Shown in pieces: positions 36,887 to 45,850 of a stretch of DNA of 64,000 nt. A model generated the notes under the pieces. That model was given only the letters and a program-made list of their open reading frames with translations, was not told where the DNA came from and did not search any database. Every line of letters begins with the position of its first letter. Position 1 is the stretch's first letter. A program made the translations under genes and the position numbers. The DNA is from Streptomyces lasiicapitis (GTDB lineage Bacteria; Actinomycetota; Actinomycetes; Streptomycetales; Streptomycetaceae). The stretch is taken from the NCBI RefSeq assembly GCF_014646335.1, contig NZ_BMNG01000001.1:216495-280494 (forward strand). Reading direction: 5' to 3'.

Positions 36887-38280
36887 CGCCGGGCGGGGCG
36901 GTACGTCGGGGGGAGATCGGCCAGGGCTTGGGGGGCGTGGTCCGGCACGGCCCCGGGAACCTCGTGGCCCACGGCCGCGGGCAAGCCCTCAGGCGCCACC
37001 TCCGCCCCGCCGTCCCCAGCCGTGACCTCCGAGTCCCACCCGTAACGGTCGAGCGCCCGCACCAGCGCCCCCACCATCGCCGCGTCGAACTGCGCCCCGG
37101 CGCACCGTTCCAGTTCGGCCAGGGCGGCCGGGACGGGGCGGGCGCGGCGGTAGGAGCGGGTGGACGTCATCGCGTCGAAGGCGTCGGCGACGGCCACCAC
37201 CCGTGCGGATTCCGGGATGTGAGTGCCCGTCAGACCGTAGGGGTATCCGCTGCCGTCGATGCGTTCGTGATGATGCAGGATCGCCGCGCGCGCCTCGCCG
37301 AGGAAGCCGATGCCGCGGACCATCTCGTGTCCGTACTCGGGGTGCAGCTCGATCACCCGGCGCTCCTGGGCGGTCAGCGGGCCGTCCTTGCGCAACAGCC
37401 GCGTGGGGACGCCGAGTTTGCCGACGTCGTGCAGGATCCCGGCGAAGCGCAGCACTTCCACGCGCTCGTCGTCCATGCCGAGTTCGCGCGCGATCAGCAC
37501 GGAGGCGCGGCCGACCCGCTCGCTGTGCCCGCGGGTGTAGCGGTCCTTGAGGTCGACGGCCTGCACGAGCGCGCGGATGGTGGCCTGATGGGCGGACCGC
37601 TCGCGGTGGTACTGCTCGAACACCCAGCAGGAGACGCCCATCGGGAGCAGCACGAGGAGCGCGGCGGGCGGCCCGTAGGGGCTGGACCAGAGCACCGCCA
37701 TCATCAGCCCGGCGAGCCCGTGCACGGCGACGGGCGCGAGCGACCGGGGCAGCAGCCCGCGCCAGGCCATCCGCGCGGGCACCCGCTCCGCCGTCACGAG
37801 GATCCCGCCGTCGAGCACGCTCAGCACCCCGGCGAACGCGAGCACGGCGGCCGCGGCGGGCAGCAGGACGTACGGAAAATCGGGCGCCGAGGCCGCGACG
37901 GGCCCGCCGAGCGCGGCGTACGCGTGCCCGGAGGCCCAGGCGGCAAGGGCGAGCTGTGCCGCGCGCCAGATGCGGCGCAGCCCGCGCGGCTGCCGCTCCA
38001 CGCGGGCGCACAGCGCCCCGGGGACGGCGACGAGCGCGGCCGCGGCGGGCGGCAGCAGGAAGATCCCGGCGAGCAGCACGGGGAAGAAGGTGCGGGCGGC
38101 GACATCGCGGCGCACGGCATGCTCGCCACCGGCGTACAGGGCGGCGAGCAGCGCGAGGACGGACCAGCGGGTGTCGGTGCGGAGCGCGGGTGCGACGCAG
38201 GCGGCGCCGCCGAGGGCGACGCACAGGACGTACCCCCGGGCCCGCGCGGGCACCGAGCGCCAAGAAGAAATCGCCACCAC
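36883..38280 (-). CDS. Membrane HD-GYP domain phosphohydrolase
   Basis: A 465-residue protein with about seven membrane segments (to residue 215), a linker helix and an HD-GYP-type domain (about 230-400): RYTRGHSERVGRASVLIARE, FAGILHDVGKLGVPTRLLRK, HPEYGHEMVRGIGFLGEARA, HHHERIDGSGYPYGL, VVAVADAFDAMTS. These carry the His/Asp metal cluster and the GYP motif of cyclic-di-GMP phosphodiesterases. The last 60 residues are a disordered tail. Substrate c-di-GMP is likely but unproven; it matters because c-di-GMP controls BldD in Streptomyces. GTG 38280 lies against GGGGAG. It is coupled to the second HD protein. Confidence 0.85.
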   Translation of the reverse strand: MVAISSWRSVPARARGYVLCVALGGAACVAPALRTDTRWSVLALLAALYAGGEHAVRRDVAARTFFPVLLAGIFLLPPAAAALVAVPGALCARVERQPRGLRRIWRAAQLALAAWASGHAYAALGGPVAASAPDFPYVLLPAAAAVLAFAGVLSVLDGGILVTAERVPARMAWRGLLPRSLAPVAVHGLAGLMMAVLWSSPYGPPAALLVLLPMGVSCWVFEQYHRERSAHQATIRALVQAVDLKDRYTRGHSERVGRASVLIARELGMDDERVEVLRFAGILHDVGKLGVPTRLLRKDGPLTAQERRVIELHPEYGHEMVRGIGFLGEARAAILHHHERIDGSGYPYGLTGTHIPESARVVAVADAFDAMTSTRSYRRARPVPAALAELERCAGAQFDAAMVGALVRALDRYGWDSEVTAGDGGAEVAPEGLPAAVGHEVPGAVPDHAPQALADLPPTYRPARR

Positions 38281-38468
38281 CTCCCCGATTCAGGTCCGGA
38301 GACTAGAACGGGGGTCGGGCATGCCACGGCTCGCAGCCGCGAATTAGCACCTTCGAGTGAGAAACGGCGAAAGAAAGAAGAGAAACGAACGACTGCCGAA
38401 CGAATCCGGCCGGACGGGTCAGGCCCCGGTCGGCCGGGTCCACCGGCTCAGCAGGCCCAGGGGCCCGG

Positions 38469-38795
38469 TCAGGCCTCCGTGGCCCGCGCGGCCGTGCCGT
38501 CCACCGGCGCCGCCGTCAGGTCGTGGTCGGGCACAGCCTGACCTGAGCGGATCAGGTCGATCCGGCCCATGACCTTGGCGCGCAGGTCACCGGGCACGTC
38601 GTCCTGGCCGCAGCAGCGCTTGACCAGCTTCTTGACCGCCTGCTCGAGGCCGTACTTCTCCAGGCAGGGAGAGCACTCCTCGAAATGTGTCTGGAACTTG
38701 GTGCAGTCACTGTCCGGCATCTCGTTGTCCAGGAACTCATAGAGATGGTCCAGGACTTCACTGCAATCAGTCTCGTGCGGCTCTCCGCAACTCAT
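38469..38795 (-). CDS. rsrA: Zinc-binding thiol-disulfide anti-sigma factor RsrA
   Basis: A 108-residue ZAS-family anti-sigma factor. All key residues of S. coelicolor RsrA occur at the same numbers: C3, C11, C31, H37, C41, C44, C61, C62 (H37-x3-C41-x2-C44 is the zinc motif with C11). Reduced, zinc-bound RsrA holds SigR; oxidation forms a disulfide, expels zinc and releases SigR. Its ATG (38793-38795) overlaps the sigR stop by four bases. Confidence 0.95.
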   Translation of the reverse strand: MSCGEPHETDCSEVLDHLYEFLDNEMPDSDCTKFQTHFEECSPCLEKYGLEQAVKKLVKRCCGQDDVPGDLRAKVMGRIDLIRSGQAVPDHDLTAAPVDGTAARATEA

Positions 38796-39646
38796 GAGCC
38801 CGAGCCTTTCGCTTCGTTCGTCGACTCTCCGGCACCGGCCGGGACCAGGCCGCGGTCGCGCGCGTAGTCCTCGAGCATGCCGCGGAGTTGGCGGCGGCCG
38901 CGGTGAAGACGGGACATCACCGTACCGATGGGTGTACCCATGATGTCCGCGATCTCCTTGTACGCAAAGCCCTCGACGTCCGCGAGATAGACGGCGATGC
39001 GGAATTCCTCGGGGATCGCCTGGAGCGCGTTCTTCACGTCCGAGTCGGGCAGGTGGTCGAGCGCCTGCGACTCGGCGGAGCGCAGACCCGTCGACATGTG
39101 CGACTCGGCGCGCGCGAGCTGCCAGTCCTCGATCTCCTCGGCGGCGCTGCGCTGGGGCTCGCGCTGCTTCTTGCGGTACGAGTTGATGAACGTGTTCGTG
39201 AGGATGCGGTAGAGCCACGCCTTGAGGTTGGTGCCCTCGCGGAACTGGTGGAACGACGCGTACGCCTTCGCGTAGGTCTCCTGCACCAGGTCCTCCGCGT
39301 CGGCCGGATTGCGCGTCATGCGCAGCGCCGCCGAGTACATCTGGTCGAGGAACGTCAGCGCGTCCCGCTCGAAGCGGGCCGTGCGCTGTGCGGCGGTCTC
39401 CTCGGATCCCTCCGGCTGCCCGGACTGCTCGGACTGGCCGTGCTCGGTCCCTGCGTCGGTCCCAGCGACCGGACCCACCTCCTCCGACAACGACGTGGTG
39501 GAATCGATGCCGACCCCACTCGAATCGGAGGATAGACGACGACCCGCACCGCGCGCCGCCCGAATAGGCGCGGCCTTGGGCGCGCTCAGCACGCTCCACT
39601 CCAGGTCAGAGGCGCTGGAGCGGTTCGGGCAGATGGTCGAACCCAT
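38792..39646 (-). CDS. sigR: ECF sigma factor SigR (long isoform SigR'; short form starts at 39478)
   Basis: A 284-residue ECF sigma factor for thiol-oxidative stress. Region 2 is [40 protein letters not shown]; region 4 is [43 protein letters not shown] 39478 would give the normal SigR of 228 residues; ATG 39646 adds 56 residues, matching the 55-residue extension of the unstable SigR' isoform known in S. coelicolor. A GGAAT-N18-GTT promoter at 39722-39747 would make the longer message. RsrA is the next gene. Confidence 0.94.
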   Translation of the reverse strand: MGSTICPNRSSASDLEWSVLSAPKAAPIRAARGAGRRLSSDSSGVGIDSTTSLSEEVGPVAGTDAGTEHGQSEQSGQPEGSEETAAQRTARFERDALTFLDQMYSAALRMTRNPADAEDLVQETYAKAYASFHQFREGTNLKAWLYRILTNTFINSYRKKQREPQRSAAEEIEDWQLARAESHMSTGLRSAESQALDHLPDSDVKNALQAIPEEFRIAVYLADVEGFAYKEIADIMGTPIGTVMSRLHRGRRQLRGMLEDYARDRGLVPAGAGESTNEAKGSGS

Positions 39647-39721
39647 GCGGCGGACTCCCTCTCGTACGAACAGCGTGTGTGATCCGTACCGCACAACGAG
39701 TGTGTGTGGTCTGTTCGCGAC

Positions 39722-39747
39722 AACAGCCGTCACGGGCTCAGCATTCC
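39722..39747 (-). promoter_or_regulatory. SigR-dependent autoregulatory promoter (sigRp2-like)
   Basis: Read on the - strand: GGAAT (39747-39743), 18 bases, GTT (39724-39722), exactly the SigR consensus. It lies 76 bases upstream of the long SigR start and overlaps the 3' end of the alpha/beta hydrolase gene. Confidence 0.88.
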
Positions 39748-40380
39748 CGTCCACTTGACGACGGCGTCCGTGATGCGCTTCACGGCTTCGTCCTGCGAGA
39801 GGGCGGCTTTCTTCGGTACGGAGAAGCCGTGATCCGCGAAAGGGATCTCCACGAGGTCGTACGTGTTTCCCTTGGGGAATTCCGCGGGCTTGCCGAAGGG
39901 ATCGTTGCCGCCTTGGACGACGAGCGTGGGCACGCCCGCGCCGAGCAGCTCGTCCGCGCGGGACTTCTCGGGCTTGCCCGGCGGGTGCAGCGGGAAGCTG
40001 AGCGCGAGCACGGCCGCCGCGCCCAGCTCGCCTGCGGTGCGGCAGGCGACCCGGGCCCCGGCGCTGCGGCCGCCCGCGATCACCGGGAGGCCGGGCTTCG
40101 TGAGCGCGGGCCACAGGCCGCGCCAGCCGACGTCGAGGGTCTTGGGCGCGGGCGCCACCTTCTTGCCGGCCACCCGCCAGGGCTGCTCGACGAGGGCCAC
40201 TGTCACGCCGTGCGCGGGCAGCTCGGCGGCGAGGGCCTGGAGGTCCTTGGCCTCGATGCCTCCGCCGGCACCGTGGCCGGCGGCGAGGACGAACCGCGCG
40301 CCCTCGGCGACGTACCAGGTGATCCGCGCCGCACCCGGGGCGCCGGTCTCCACCGTTTCAACAGACTTGCTCTTGGTCAC
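39730..40380 (-). CDS. Alpha/beta family hydrolase (KANL3/Tex30-like)
   Basis: A 216-residue alpha/beta hydrolase. The nucleophile elbow is GGRSAGAR (Ser), the acid lies in [10 protein letters not shown], and the catalytic His in [14 protein letters not shown] after the first strand ([10 protein letters not shown]) forms the oxyanion side. This is the small dienelactone-hydrolase-like branch with no known substrate in bacteria. GTG 40380 begins one base after the stop of the SRAP gene, so they form an operon. The sigR promoter lies in its last codons. Confidence 0.82.
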   Translation of the reverse strand: MTKSKSVETVETGAPGAARITWYVAEGARFVLAAGHGAGGGIEAKDLQALAAELPAHGVTVALVEQPWRVAGKKVAPAPKTLDVGWRGLWPALTKPGLPVIAGGRSAGARVACRTAGELGAAAVLALSFPLHPPGKPEKSRADELLGAGVPTLVVQGGNDPFGKPAEFPKGNTYDLVEIPFADHGFSVPKKAALSQDEAVKRITDAVVKWTGMLSP

Positions 40381-40381
40381 G

Positions 40382-41197
40382 TCAGAAGAGTGTGCCCTCT
40401 TCCGGAGCCTCCAGCTCCGTCAGCAGCTCCGGGCCGTTGTTCTTCACACTGCTCACCGCCGTGGACACGGGATAGGCCCGCATCAGCCCGTGCGGGGGCG
40501 GTTCGAGGAGGGTGCGCAGGTCGTCCACGTCCGTGCGGGCGGGGTCGAGCCAGGCGTCCCAGCGGTCGGGCGTCAGCATCAGCGGCATGCGCGGGTGGAT
40601 GTCCGCGAGCGCCTGCGGGCCTTCCTTGGGGGCGACGCCGAGCGGCGTGGTCTCCGCCTCCGTGGTGATCACCGAGCACGTCACCCACCAGGCGAGGGGG
40701 TGCTCGTCGGGGAGCGTCTTGTCGCGCCAGAACTCGTAAAGACCCGCCATGGCGAACACCGACCCGTCGGCCGGCGTCACGAAGTACGGCTGCTTGCGCG
40801 GCCGCTTCTTCTTGCCCTCGACCTCCAGGTCCCGCTCGGCCTGCCCGGTCACCCACTCGTAATAGCCGTCCGCGGGCAGCACGCACCGGCGGGCCGCGAA
40901 CGCCCTGCGGTACGACGGCTTCTCGTGCACCGTCTCCGCGCGCGCGTTGATCATCCGGGCGCCGCCCTCCGGCGTCTTCGCCCAGGACGGCACGAGTCCC
41001 CACTTCAGCTTGCGGAGCTGGCGAACCGGACGACGGTCCTCAGCGTCTCTCAGAGGACGGTCGAGGACGGCGTAGACCTCTTTCGTGGGAGCGACGTTGT
41101 AGTCGGGCTCCAGGGCCTCTTCCGGCTCCCACTTCTCGATCTCAAAGATTCCCGCGAGATCCTCTGGTCTACGACTCGATGCATACCGTCCGCACAT
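40382..41197 (-). CDS. yedK: SOS response-associated peptidase family protein (SRAP/YedK/HMCES)
   Basis: A 271-residue SRAP protein that cross-links to abasic sites in single-stranded DNA. The start MCGRYASS leaves Cys2 as the catalytic N-terminal residue after Met removal. Conserved NVAPT, WGLVPSWA, INARAETVHEKPSYRRAF, CVLPADGYYEW (active-site Glu) and IHPRMPLML (active-site His) are all present. The fixed Met-Cys motif determines the start at 41197. I saw no LexA box upstream. Confidence 0.92.
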   Translation of the reverse strand: MCGRYASSRRPEDLAGIFEIEKWEPEEALEPDYNVAPTKEVYAVLDRPLRDAEDRRPVRQLRKLKWGLVPSWAKTPEGGARMINARAETVHEKPSYRRAFAARRCVLPADGYYEWVTGQAERDLEVEGKKKRPRKQPYFVTPADGSVFAMAGLYEFWRDKTLPDEHPLAWWVTCSVITTEAETTPLGVAPKEGPQALADIHPRMPLMLTPDRWDAWLDPARTDVDDLRTLLEPPPHGLMRAYPVSTAVSSVKNNGPELLTELEAPEEGTLF

Positions 41198-41246
41198 ACG
41201 TGCCACACTGCCATGCCGCGGCCGACGACAGGGAGCCAACCGAGCA

Positions 41247-41969
41247 ATGCACACCTCCGCTTCCGCCAGCCTGAGCGACCTCTGGGACCGCCTGACGGGT
41301 ACGCAGTCCGCGCCCGAGGAGTGGCTGGTGATCGTCACCGGGGTCGTCGCGCTCGCCGCCGTCGTCCCGCACGGCGTCTGGCGCGTCTCCCGCAACGCCG
41401 TCACCATCGCCCACGAGGGCGGCCACGGCCTGGTGGCCCTGCTCACAGGGCGCCGCCTGGACGGCATCCGGCTGCACTCCGACACCAGCGGCCTGACCGT
41501 CAGCCGCGGCAAGCCCACCGGCCTCGGCATGATCCTCACCGCCGCCGCGGGCTACACCGCGCCCCCGCTGCTCGGCCTCGGCGGCGCCGCGCTGCTGGGC
41601 GAGGGCCGCATCACCATGCTGCTGTGGCTCGCCACCGCCCTGCTCGTCGCGATGCTCGTGATGATCCGCAACGCGTACGGCGCACTGACCGTGATCGTCT
41701 CCGGCGGGGTGTTCCTGGGCGTCTCCTGGCTCGCGGACACCGACGTGCAGGCCGCCTTCGCGTACACCGTGGTGTGGTTCCTGCTGCTGGGCGGCGTACG
41801 TCCCGCCTTCGAGCTGCAGGCCAAGCGCAGGCACGGCGGGGCCGGGGACTCCGACGCGGACCAGCTGTCGCGGCTGACGCACGTTCCGGCGGGGATGTGG
41901 CTGTTCCTGTTCCACGCCGTGTCGCTGTGCTCGCTGATAGGCGGAGGGCGCTGGCTGGTCACGGCGTGA
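41247..41969 (+). CDS. M50-type membrane metalloprotease
   Basis: A 240-residue integral membrane protein with about six membrane segments. HEGGH (56-60) is the HExxH zinc motif, in the AVTIAHEGGHGLVALLTG context of the M50B family, of which site-2 proteases are members. The second motif expected in M50 (NxxPxxxLDG) is not evident, so activity as an intramembrane protease is likely but not certain. It starts at ATG 41247, divergent from the SRAP gene by 49 bases. Confidence 0.8.
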   Translation: MHTSASASLSDLWDRLTGTQSAPEEWLVIVTGVVALAAVVPHGVWRVSRNAVTIAHEGGHGLVALLTGRRLDGIRLHSDTSGLTVSRGKPTGLGMILTAAAGYTAPPLLGLGGAALLGEGRITMLLWLATALLVAMLVMIRNAYGALTVIVSGGVFLGVSWLADTDVQAAFAYTVVWFLLLGGVRPAFELQAKRRHGGAGDSDADQLSRLTHVPAGMWLFLFHAVSLCSLIGGGRWLVTA

Positions 41970-42077
41970 CGGGGCCGGGCAGGGCGTGACGGGGCCGGGC
42001 AGGGCCTGACGGCGAGGGCGCGGCCTGGCGCCGGGGTGGGCGCGGCCTGACGGCAGGGTGGGCGCGGCCTGACGGCG
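41963..42077. repeat. Two adjacent tandem repeats (20 bp and 22 bp)
   Basis: GGCGTGACGGGGCCGGGCAG occurs at 41963-41982 and 41983-42002, then GGGTGGGCGCGGCCTGACGG at 42034 and again at 42056 (22-bp period). The first copy starts inside the stop region of the M50 gene. Confidence 0.8.
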
Positions 42078-42207
42078 GGCGATGCCGGGTCGTCACCCGG
42101 CGGCCACCCCACGGCAGCCCCCCGATCCGTACCAGTTCTCTGTTTCGCCTGAGTTTCGCCACATTTGATCAAGATCTGCGGTCGGCGCCAGCCACTAAAG
42201 TGTGGGC

Positions 42208-43551
42208 ATGACCGTGAACCCGACACACACCGCCCTCTGGCCAGCCCCGCACGCGAGCGGAGCCGTCGCCGCGACGGTCCACGTCCCGGGCTCGAAGTCG
42301 GTCACCAACCGCGCCCTCGTGCTCGCCGCGCTCGCCCACGAGCCGGGCTGGCTGCGCCGCCCGCTGCGCTCGCGCGACACCCTCCTGATGGCCGCCGCGC
42401 TGCGCGCCATGGGCGTCGGCATCGAGGAGACCGTGTCGTCCAGCTCCGCCGCCGGCCAGGACGGCTCCGGCGAGGCCTGGCGCGTGATCCCCTCCGGCCT
42501 GCGGGGCCCCGCCACGGTCGACGTCGGCAACGCGGGCACGGTCATGCGCTTCCTGCCGCCGGTCGCCGCGCTCGCCGACGGCCCCATCCGCTTCGACGGC
42601 GACCCCCGTTCGTACGAGCGCCCGCTGCACGGCGTGATCGACGCGCTGCGCGCCCTCGGCGCCCGCATCGACGACAGCTCGCTCGGCAGCCCCGGCGCGC
42701 TCCCCCTGACGGTGCACGGCGGCGGCGCCCTGGAGGGCGGCCGGGTCGAGATCGACGCCTCCTCGTCGTCCCAGTTCGTGAGCGCGCTGCTGCTCTCGGG
42801 CCCGCGCTTCAACCAGGGCGTGGAGGTACGTCACGTGGGCAGCGCACTGCCCTCCATGCCGCACATCCGCATGACCGTCGCCATGCTGCGCGCGGTCGGC
42901 GCCCAGGTCGACACCCCCGAGGCGGGCGGCGAGCCGAACGTCTGGCGGGTCACGCCCGGCGCCCTGCTCGGCCGCGACCTGACGGTCGAGCCGGACCTCT
43001 CCAACGCCCAGCCGTTCCTGGCCGCGGCCCTGATCACCGGCGGCCGCGTCACCGTCCCCGACTGGCCCGCGCGCACCACGCAGCCCGGCGACGCGCTGCG
43101 CCGGATCTTCACCGAGATGGGCGGTTCCTGCGAGCTGACCGAGCAGGGGCTGACCTTCACCGGCTCCGGCTCGGTGCACGGCATCGACGTCGACCTCAGC
43201 GAGGTCGGCGAGCTCACCCCGGGCATCGCCGCCGTCGCGGCCCTCGCCGACTCGCCCTCCACCCTGCGCGGCGTCGCCCACCTGCGGCTGCACGAGACGG
43301 ACCGCCTGGCCGCGCTCACCAAGGAGATCAACGAGTTGGGCGGCGACGTCACCGAGACCGCCGACGGCCTGCACATCCGCCCGCGCCCGCTGCACGGCGG
43401 CGTCTTCCACACGTACGACGACCACCGCATGGCCACCGCCGGCGCGATCATCGGCCTCGCCGTCCCCGGCGTACAGATCGAGAACGTCGAGACGACGGCC
43501 AAGACGCTGCCCGACTTCCCCGAACTGTGGGCCGGGATGCTCGGGAACTGA
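42208..43551 (+). CDS. aroA: 3-phosphoshikimate 1-carboxyvinyltransferase (EPSP synthase)
   Basis: A 447-residue enzyme of the shikimate pathway that joins phosphoenolpyruvate to shikimate-3-phosphate. Motifs: [16 protein letters not shown] (N-terminal Lys/Ser/Arg of the active site), GNAGTVMRF (the class I LFLGNAGTA equivalent), [27 protein letters not shown] and [12 protein letters not shown] 42208 is preferred to GTG 42202. It ends 15 bases before rsgA, with which it forms a pair conserved in Streptomyces. Confidence 0.95.
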   Translation: MTVNPTHTALWPAPHASGAVAATVHVPGSKSVTNRALVLAALAHEPGWLRRPLRSRDTLLMAAALRAMGVGIEETVSSSSAAGQDGSGEAWRVIPSGLRGPATVDVGNAGTVMRFLPPVAALADGPIRFDGDPRSYERPLHGVIDALRALGARIDDSSLGSPGALPLTVHGGGALEGGRVEIDASSSSQFVSALLLSGPRFNQGVEVRHVGSALPSMPHIRMTVAMLRAVGAQVDTPEAGGEPNVWRVTPGALLGRDLTVEPDLSNAQPFLAAALITGGRVTVPDWPARTTQPGDALRRIFTEMGGSCELTEQGLTFTGSGSVHGIDVDLSEVGELTPGIAAVAALADSPSTLRGVAHLRLHETDRLAALTKEINELGGDVTETADGLHIRPRPLHGGVFHTYDDHRMATAGAIIGLAVPGVQIENVETTAKTLPDFPELWAGMLGN

Positions 43552-43566
43552 CGGGCGATCACGACC

Positions 43567-44577
43567 ATGCGCCGCTACGGCAAGAACCCGGACGAGGACG
43601 ACATCCGCGTCCGCCCCAACCGCAAGGGCAACCGCCCGCGCACGCACATCCGCCCCAAGCACGAGGACGCCGCCGAGGGCATGGTCCTCACCGTCGACCG
43701 CGGCCGCCTCACCTGCCTCGTCGAGGACCGCGTCATCGTCGCGATGAAGGCCCGTGAGCTGGGCCGCAAGGCCGCCGTCGTCGGCGACCGCGTCGCCATC
43801 GTCGGCGATCTGTCCGGCATGAAGGACACCCTCGCGCGCATCGTGCGCATCGAGGGACGCACCTCGGTGCTCCGCCGCACCGCCGACGACGACGATCCGT
43901 ACGAGCGCGTCGTCGTCGCCAACGCCGACCAGCTCGCCATCGTCACCGCCCTCGCCGACCCCGAGCCGCGCCCCCGCATGATCGACCGCTGTCTGGTCGC
44001 GGCGTTCGACGGCGGGCTCACCCCGCTGCTCGTCCTCACCAAGTCCGACCTCGCCCCGCCCGACAAACTCCTCGAGCTGTACGGCGACTTGGACATCCCC
44101 TACGTCGTCACCAACCGCGAGGAGCTGGCCAGCGGCGGCGCGGCCGACCGCGTACGCGCCGAACTCGCCGGGAAGGTCACGGCGTTCGTCGGCCACTCCG
44201 GCGTCGGCAAGACGACCCTGGTGAACGCGCTCGTCCCGCCGGAGCGGCGGCGCACCGTGGGCCATGTGAACGCCGTGACCGGCCGTGGCCGGCACACCAC
44301 CACCTCCGCGCTCGCACTGCCGCTGCCCGACGACGAGGGCTGGGTCGTCGACACCCCGGGCGTGCGCTCCTTCGGCCTGCACCACGTCGACCCGTCGCGC
44401 GTCATCCACGCCTTCCCCGACCTGGAGCCCGGCACGGAGAACTGCCCGCGCGCGTGCAGCCACGACGAGCCGGACTGCGCGCTCGACGCGTGGGTGGCCG
44501 AGGGGCACGCGGATCCGGCGCGGCTGTATTCGCTGCGGCGGCTGCTCGCGACGCGGGAGCGGCACGAGGGCGACTGA
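43567..44577 (+). CDS. rsgA: Ribosome small-subunit-dependent GTPase A
   Basis: A 336-residue circularly permuted GTPase acting in late 30S maturation. Order: an OB fold (about 35-90), then G4 (TKSD) before G1 (GHSGVGKTTL) and G3 (DTPG), and a C-terminal zinc knuckle (CPRACSHDEPDC). The permuted order is diagnostic. The N-terminal region (VRPNRKGNRPRTHIRPKHE) is basic and likely binds rRNA. It is 15 bases downstream of aroA. Confidence 0.94.
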   Translation: MRRYGKNPDEDDIRVRPNRKGNRPRTHIRPKHEDAAEGMVLTVDRGRLTCLVEDRVIVAMKARELGRKAAVVGDRVAIVGDLSGMKDTLARIVRIEGRTSVLRRTADDDDPYERVVVANADQLAIVTALADPEPRPRMIDRCLVAAFDGGLTPLLVLTKSDLAPPDKLLELYGDLDIPYVVTNREELASGGAADRVRAELAGKVTAFVGHSGVGKTTLVNALVPPERRRTVGHVNAVTGRGRHTTTSALALPLPDDEGWVVDTPGVRSFGLHHVDPSRVIHAFPDLEPGTENCPRACSHDEPDCALDAWVAEGHADPARLYSLRRLLATRERHEGD

Positions 44578-44734
44578 GCCGGGCTGGCCCGGCCCTGGCA
44601 CTGATCCGCCCGGATGCGCCCTGAACTCCGCGTTGTTTACGTCCCCGCCGCGCCGGTAAGTGCATAATCGCACCAAGATTGATTCAAGCTTTGGTGAAGC
44701 GGTCACGGAACGTACCGACGTGGGAGGCACAACC

Positions 44735-45058
44735 ATGGCGTGGCTGCTGGTCATTGTCGCCGGGATCCTCGAGACGGGCTTCGCGGTCTGCCTGAAGCTG
44801 TCGCACGGCTTCACCCGGCTCTGGCCGACCATCGCCTTCGCGTCCTTCGCGCTCGGCAGCTTCGGTCTGCTGACGCTGGCGCTGAAGAAGCTGGACGTGG
44901 GGCCCGCGTACGCGGTCTGGACGGGCATCGGGGCCGCGGGCACGGCGATCTACGGGATGATCTTCCTCGGTGACCTGGTGTCCACGTTGAAGATCGTGTC
45001 CATCTCGCTGGTGATCGTCGGCGTGATCGGCCTCCAGCTCTCGGGGTCGGCGCACTGA
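44735..45058 (+). CDS. Small multidrug resistance (SMR) family transporter, SugE/Gdx-like
   Basis: A 107-residue protein with four membrane segments. The proton/substrate glutamate lies in IVAGILETGFAVCLKLSHGFT (Glu13), and the KLSHGFTRLWP pattern is the SugE/Gdx subtype, which exports guanidinium, rather than the EmrE drug subtype. It begins at ATG 44735 after GGGAGG. No partner subunit gene is adjacent, so it is probably a homodimer. The 150-base leader has no recognisable guanidine riboswitch. It converges on a TetR gene. Confidence 0.85.
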   Translation: MAWLLVIVAGILETGFAVCLKLSHGFTRLWPTIAFASFALGSFGLLTLALKKLDVGPAYAVWTGIGAAGTAIYGMIFLGDLVSTLKIVSISLVIVGVIGLQLSGSAH

Positions 45059-45070
45059 GTCGGGGCTCCA

Positions 45071-45096
45071 CCGGGACCGGGACCGGGACCGGGACC
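45071..45096. repeat. Hexanucleotide repeat (CCGGGA)4
   Basis: Four perfect CCGGGA units plus CC, between the converging SMR and TetR genes; a slippage-prone microsatellite. Confidence 0.9.
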
Positions 45097-45097
45097 T

Positions 45098-45703
45098 CTA
45101 CCGCCCCACCGCCCCCGCGATCACCCGCCGCACAAGCCGCGCCGGGTCCTCCTCCCGCCCCGCCGGGGCCACCACGTACGACAGCGCGACGCGCACCGCG
45201 CTCTCGCACGCCCGCGCCAGGTCCTCCGTCTCGGACGGCCGGCCCCGCTCCACCAGGGCGGCCATCGCGCGGTCCCTGACCTGGGTGAGGAGTTCGGAGG
45301 GCGTCGGCACGCCCGCGTCCGCGCGGCGCTGGGCGGGGACCGGGGAGCTGGACACGGCCGCCCGGCTCGGCGCCGGCAGCCGTTCGTTCCAGAAGCCGGT
45401 GAGCACCGCGCGCACCAGGACGTTGTCGCGGGCGGCGCCGATCGTCCACGCGCTCACCGCCGCGAGCCGGTCGACGGGGTCGCGGGCCTGGGCGAGCGCC
45501 CGCTCGACGCCCCGCAGATACGTGTCCGTCTCGCGCCGCAGCAGCGCCCGCGCGAGGCCGTCCTTGCTGCCGAACTCGTTGTAGAGGGTCTGCCGGGACA
45601 CCCCGGCGACGGCCGCCACGTCGACCATCCGCACCCCGGCCCACGGCCTGCGGGCCAGCGCGGTGTAGGCCGCGTCGAGCAGTGACTCCCGCGCTGCAGG
45701 CAT
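45098..45703 (-). CDS. TetR-family transcriptional regulator
   Basis: A 201-residue regulator. Helix-turn-helix: [51 protein letters not shown]. The C-terminal domain is alanine-rich and ligand-binding. ATG 45703 is chosen since GGGAGG lies six bases upstream; the longer frame would be arginine-rich. It is divergent from hisN by about 147 bases and convergent with the SMR transporter; its target is not evident. Confidence 0.85.
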   Translation of the reverse strand: MPAARESLLDAAYTALARRPWAGVRMVDVAAVAGVSRQTLYNEFGSKDGLARALLRRETDTYLRGVERALAQARDPVDRLAAVSAWTIGAARDNVLVRAVLTGFWNERLPAPSRAAVSSSPVPAQRRADAGVPTPSELLTQVRDRAMAALVERGRPSETEDLARACESAVRVALSYVVAPAGREEDPARLVRRVIAGAVGR

Positions 45704-45850
45704 CGTCGCCTCCCGCTGCCCCGGGCCCGGTCGGCCCTGGCGGTCCTGCTGGTCAGAGTTGACGCGCCCGCGGGCACTGTCAAGGGTTCCGGCGGGCACC
45801 GCCCGATACGCGCTGTGGCCCGTCCGAATCGAGATCGATACTGTTCATCC

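Noticed and set aside
42165..42201. A housekeeping promoter TTGATC...TAAAGT before aroA
   Set aside because: The spacer would be 25 bases, too long for a standard promoter.
44581..44734. Guanidine-I, -II or -III riboswitch upstream of the SMR gene
   Set aside because: None of the conserved sequence blocks of those classes could be found by eye.
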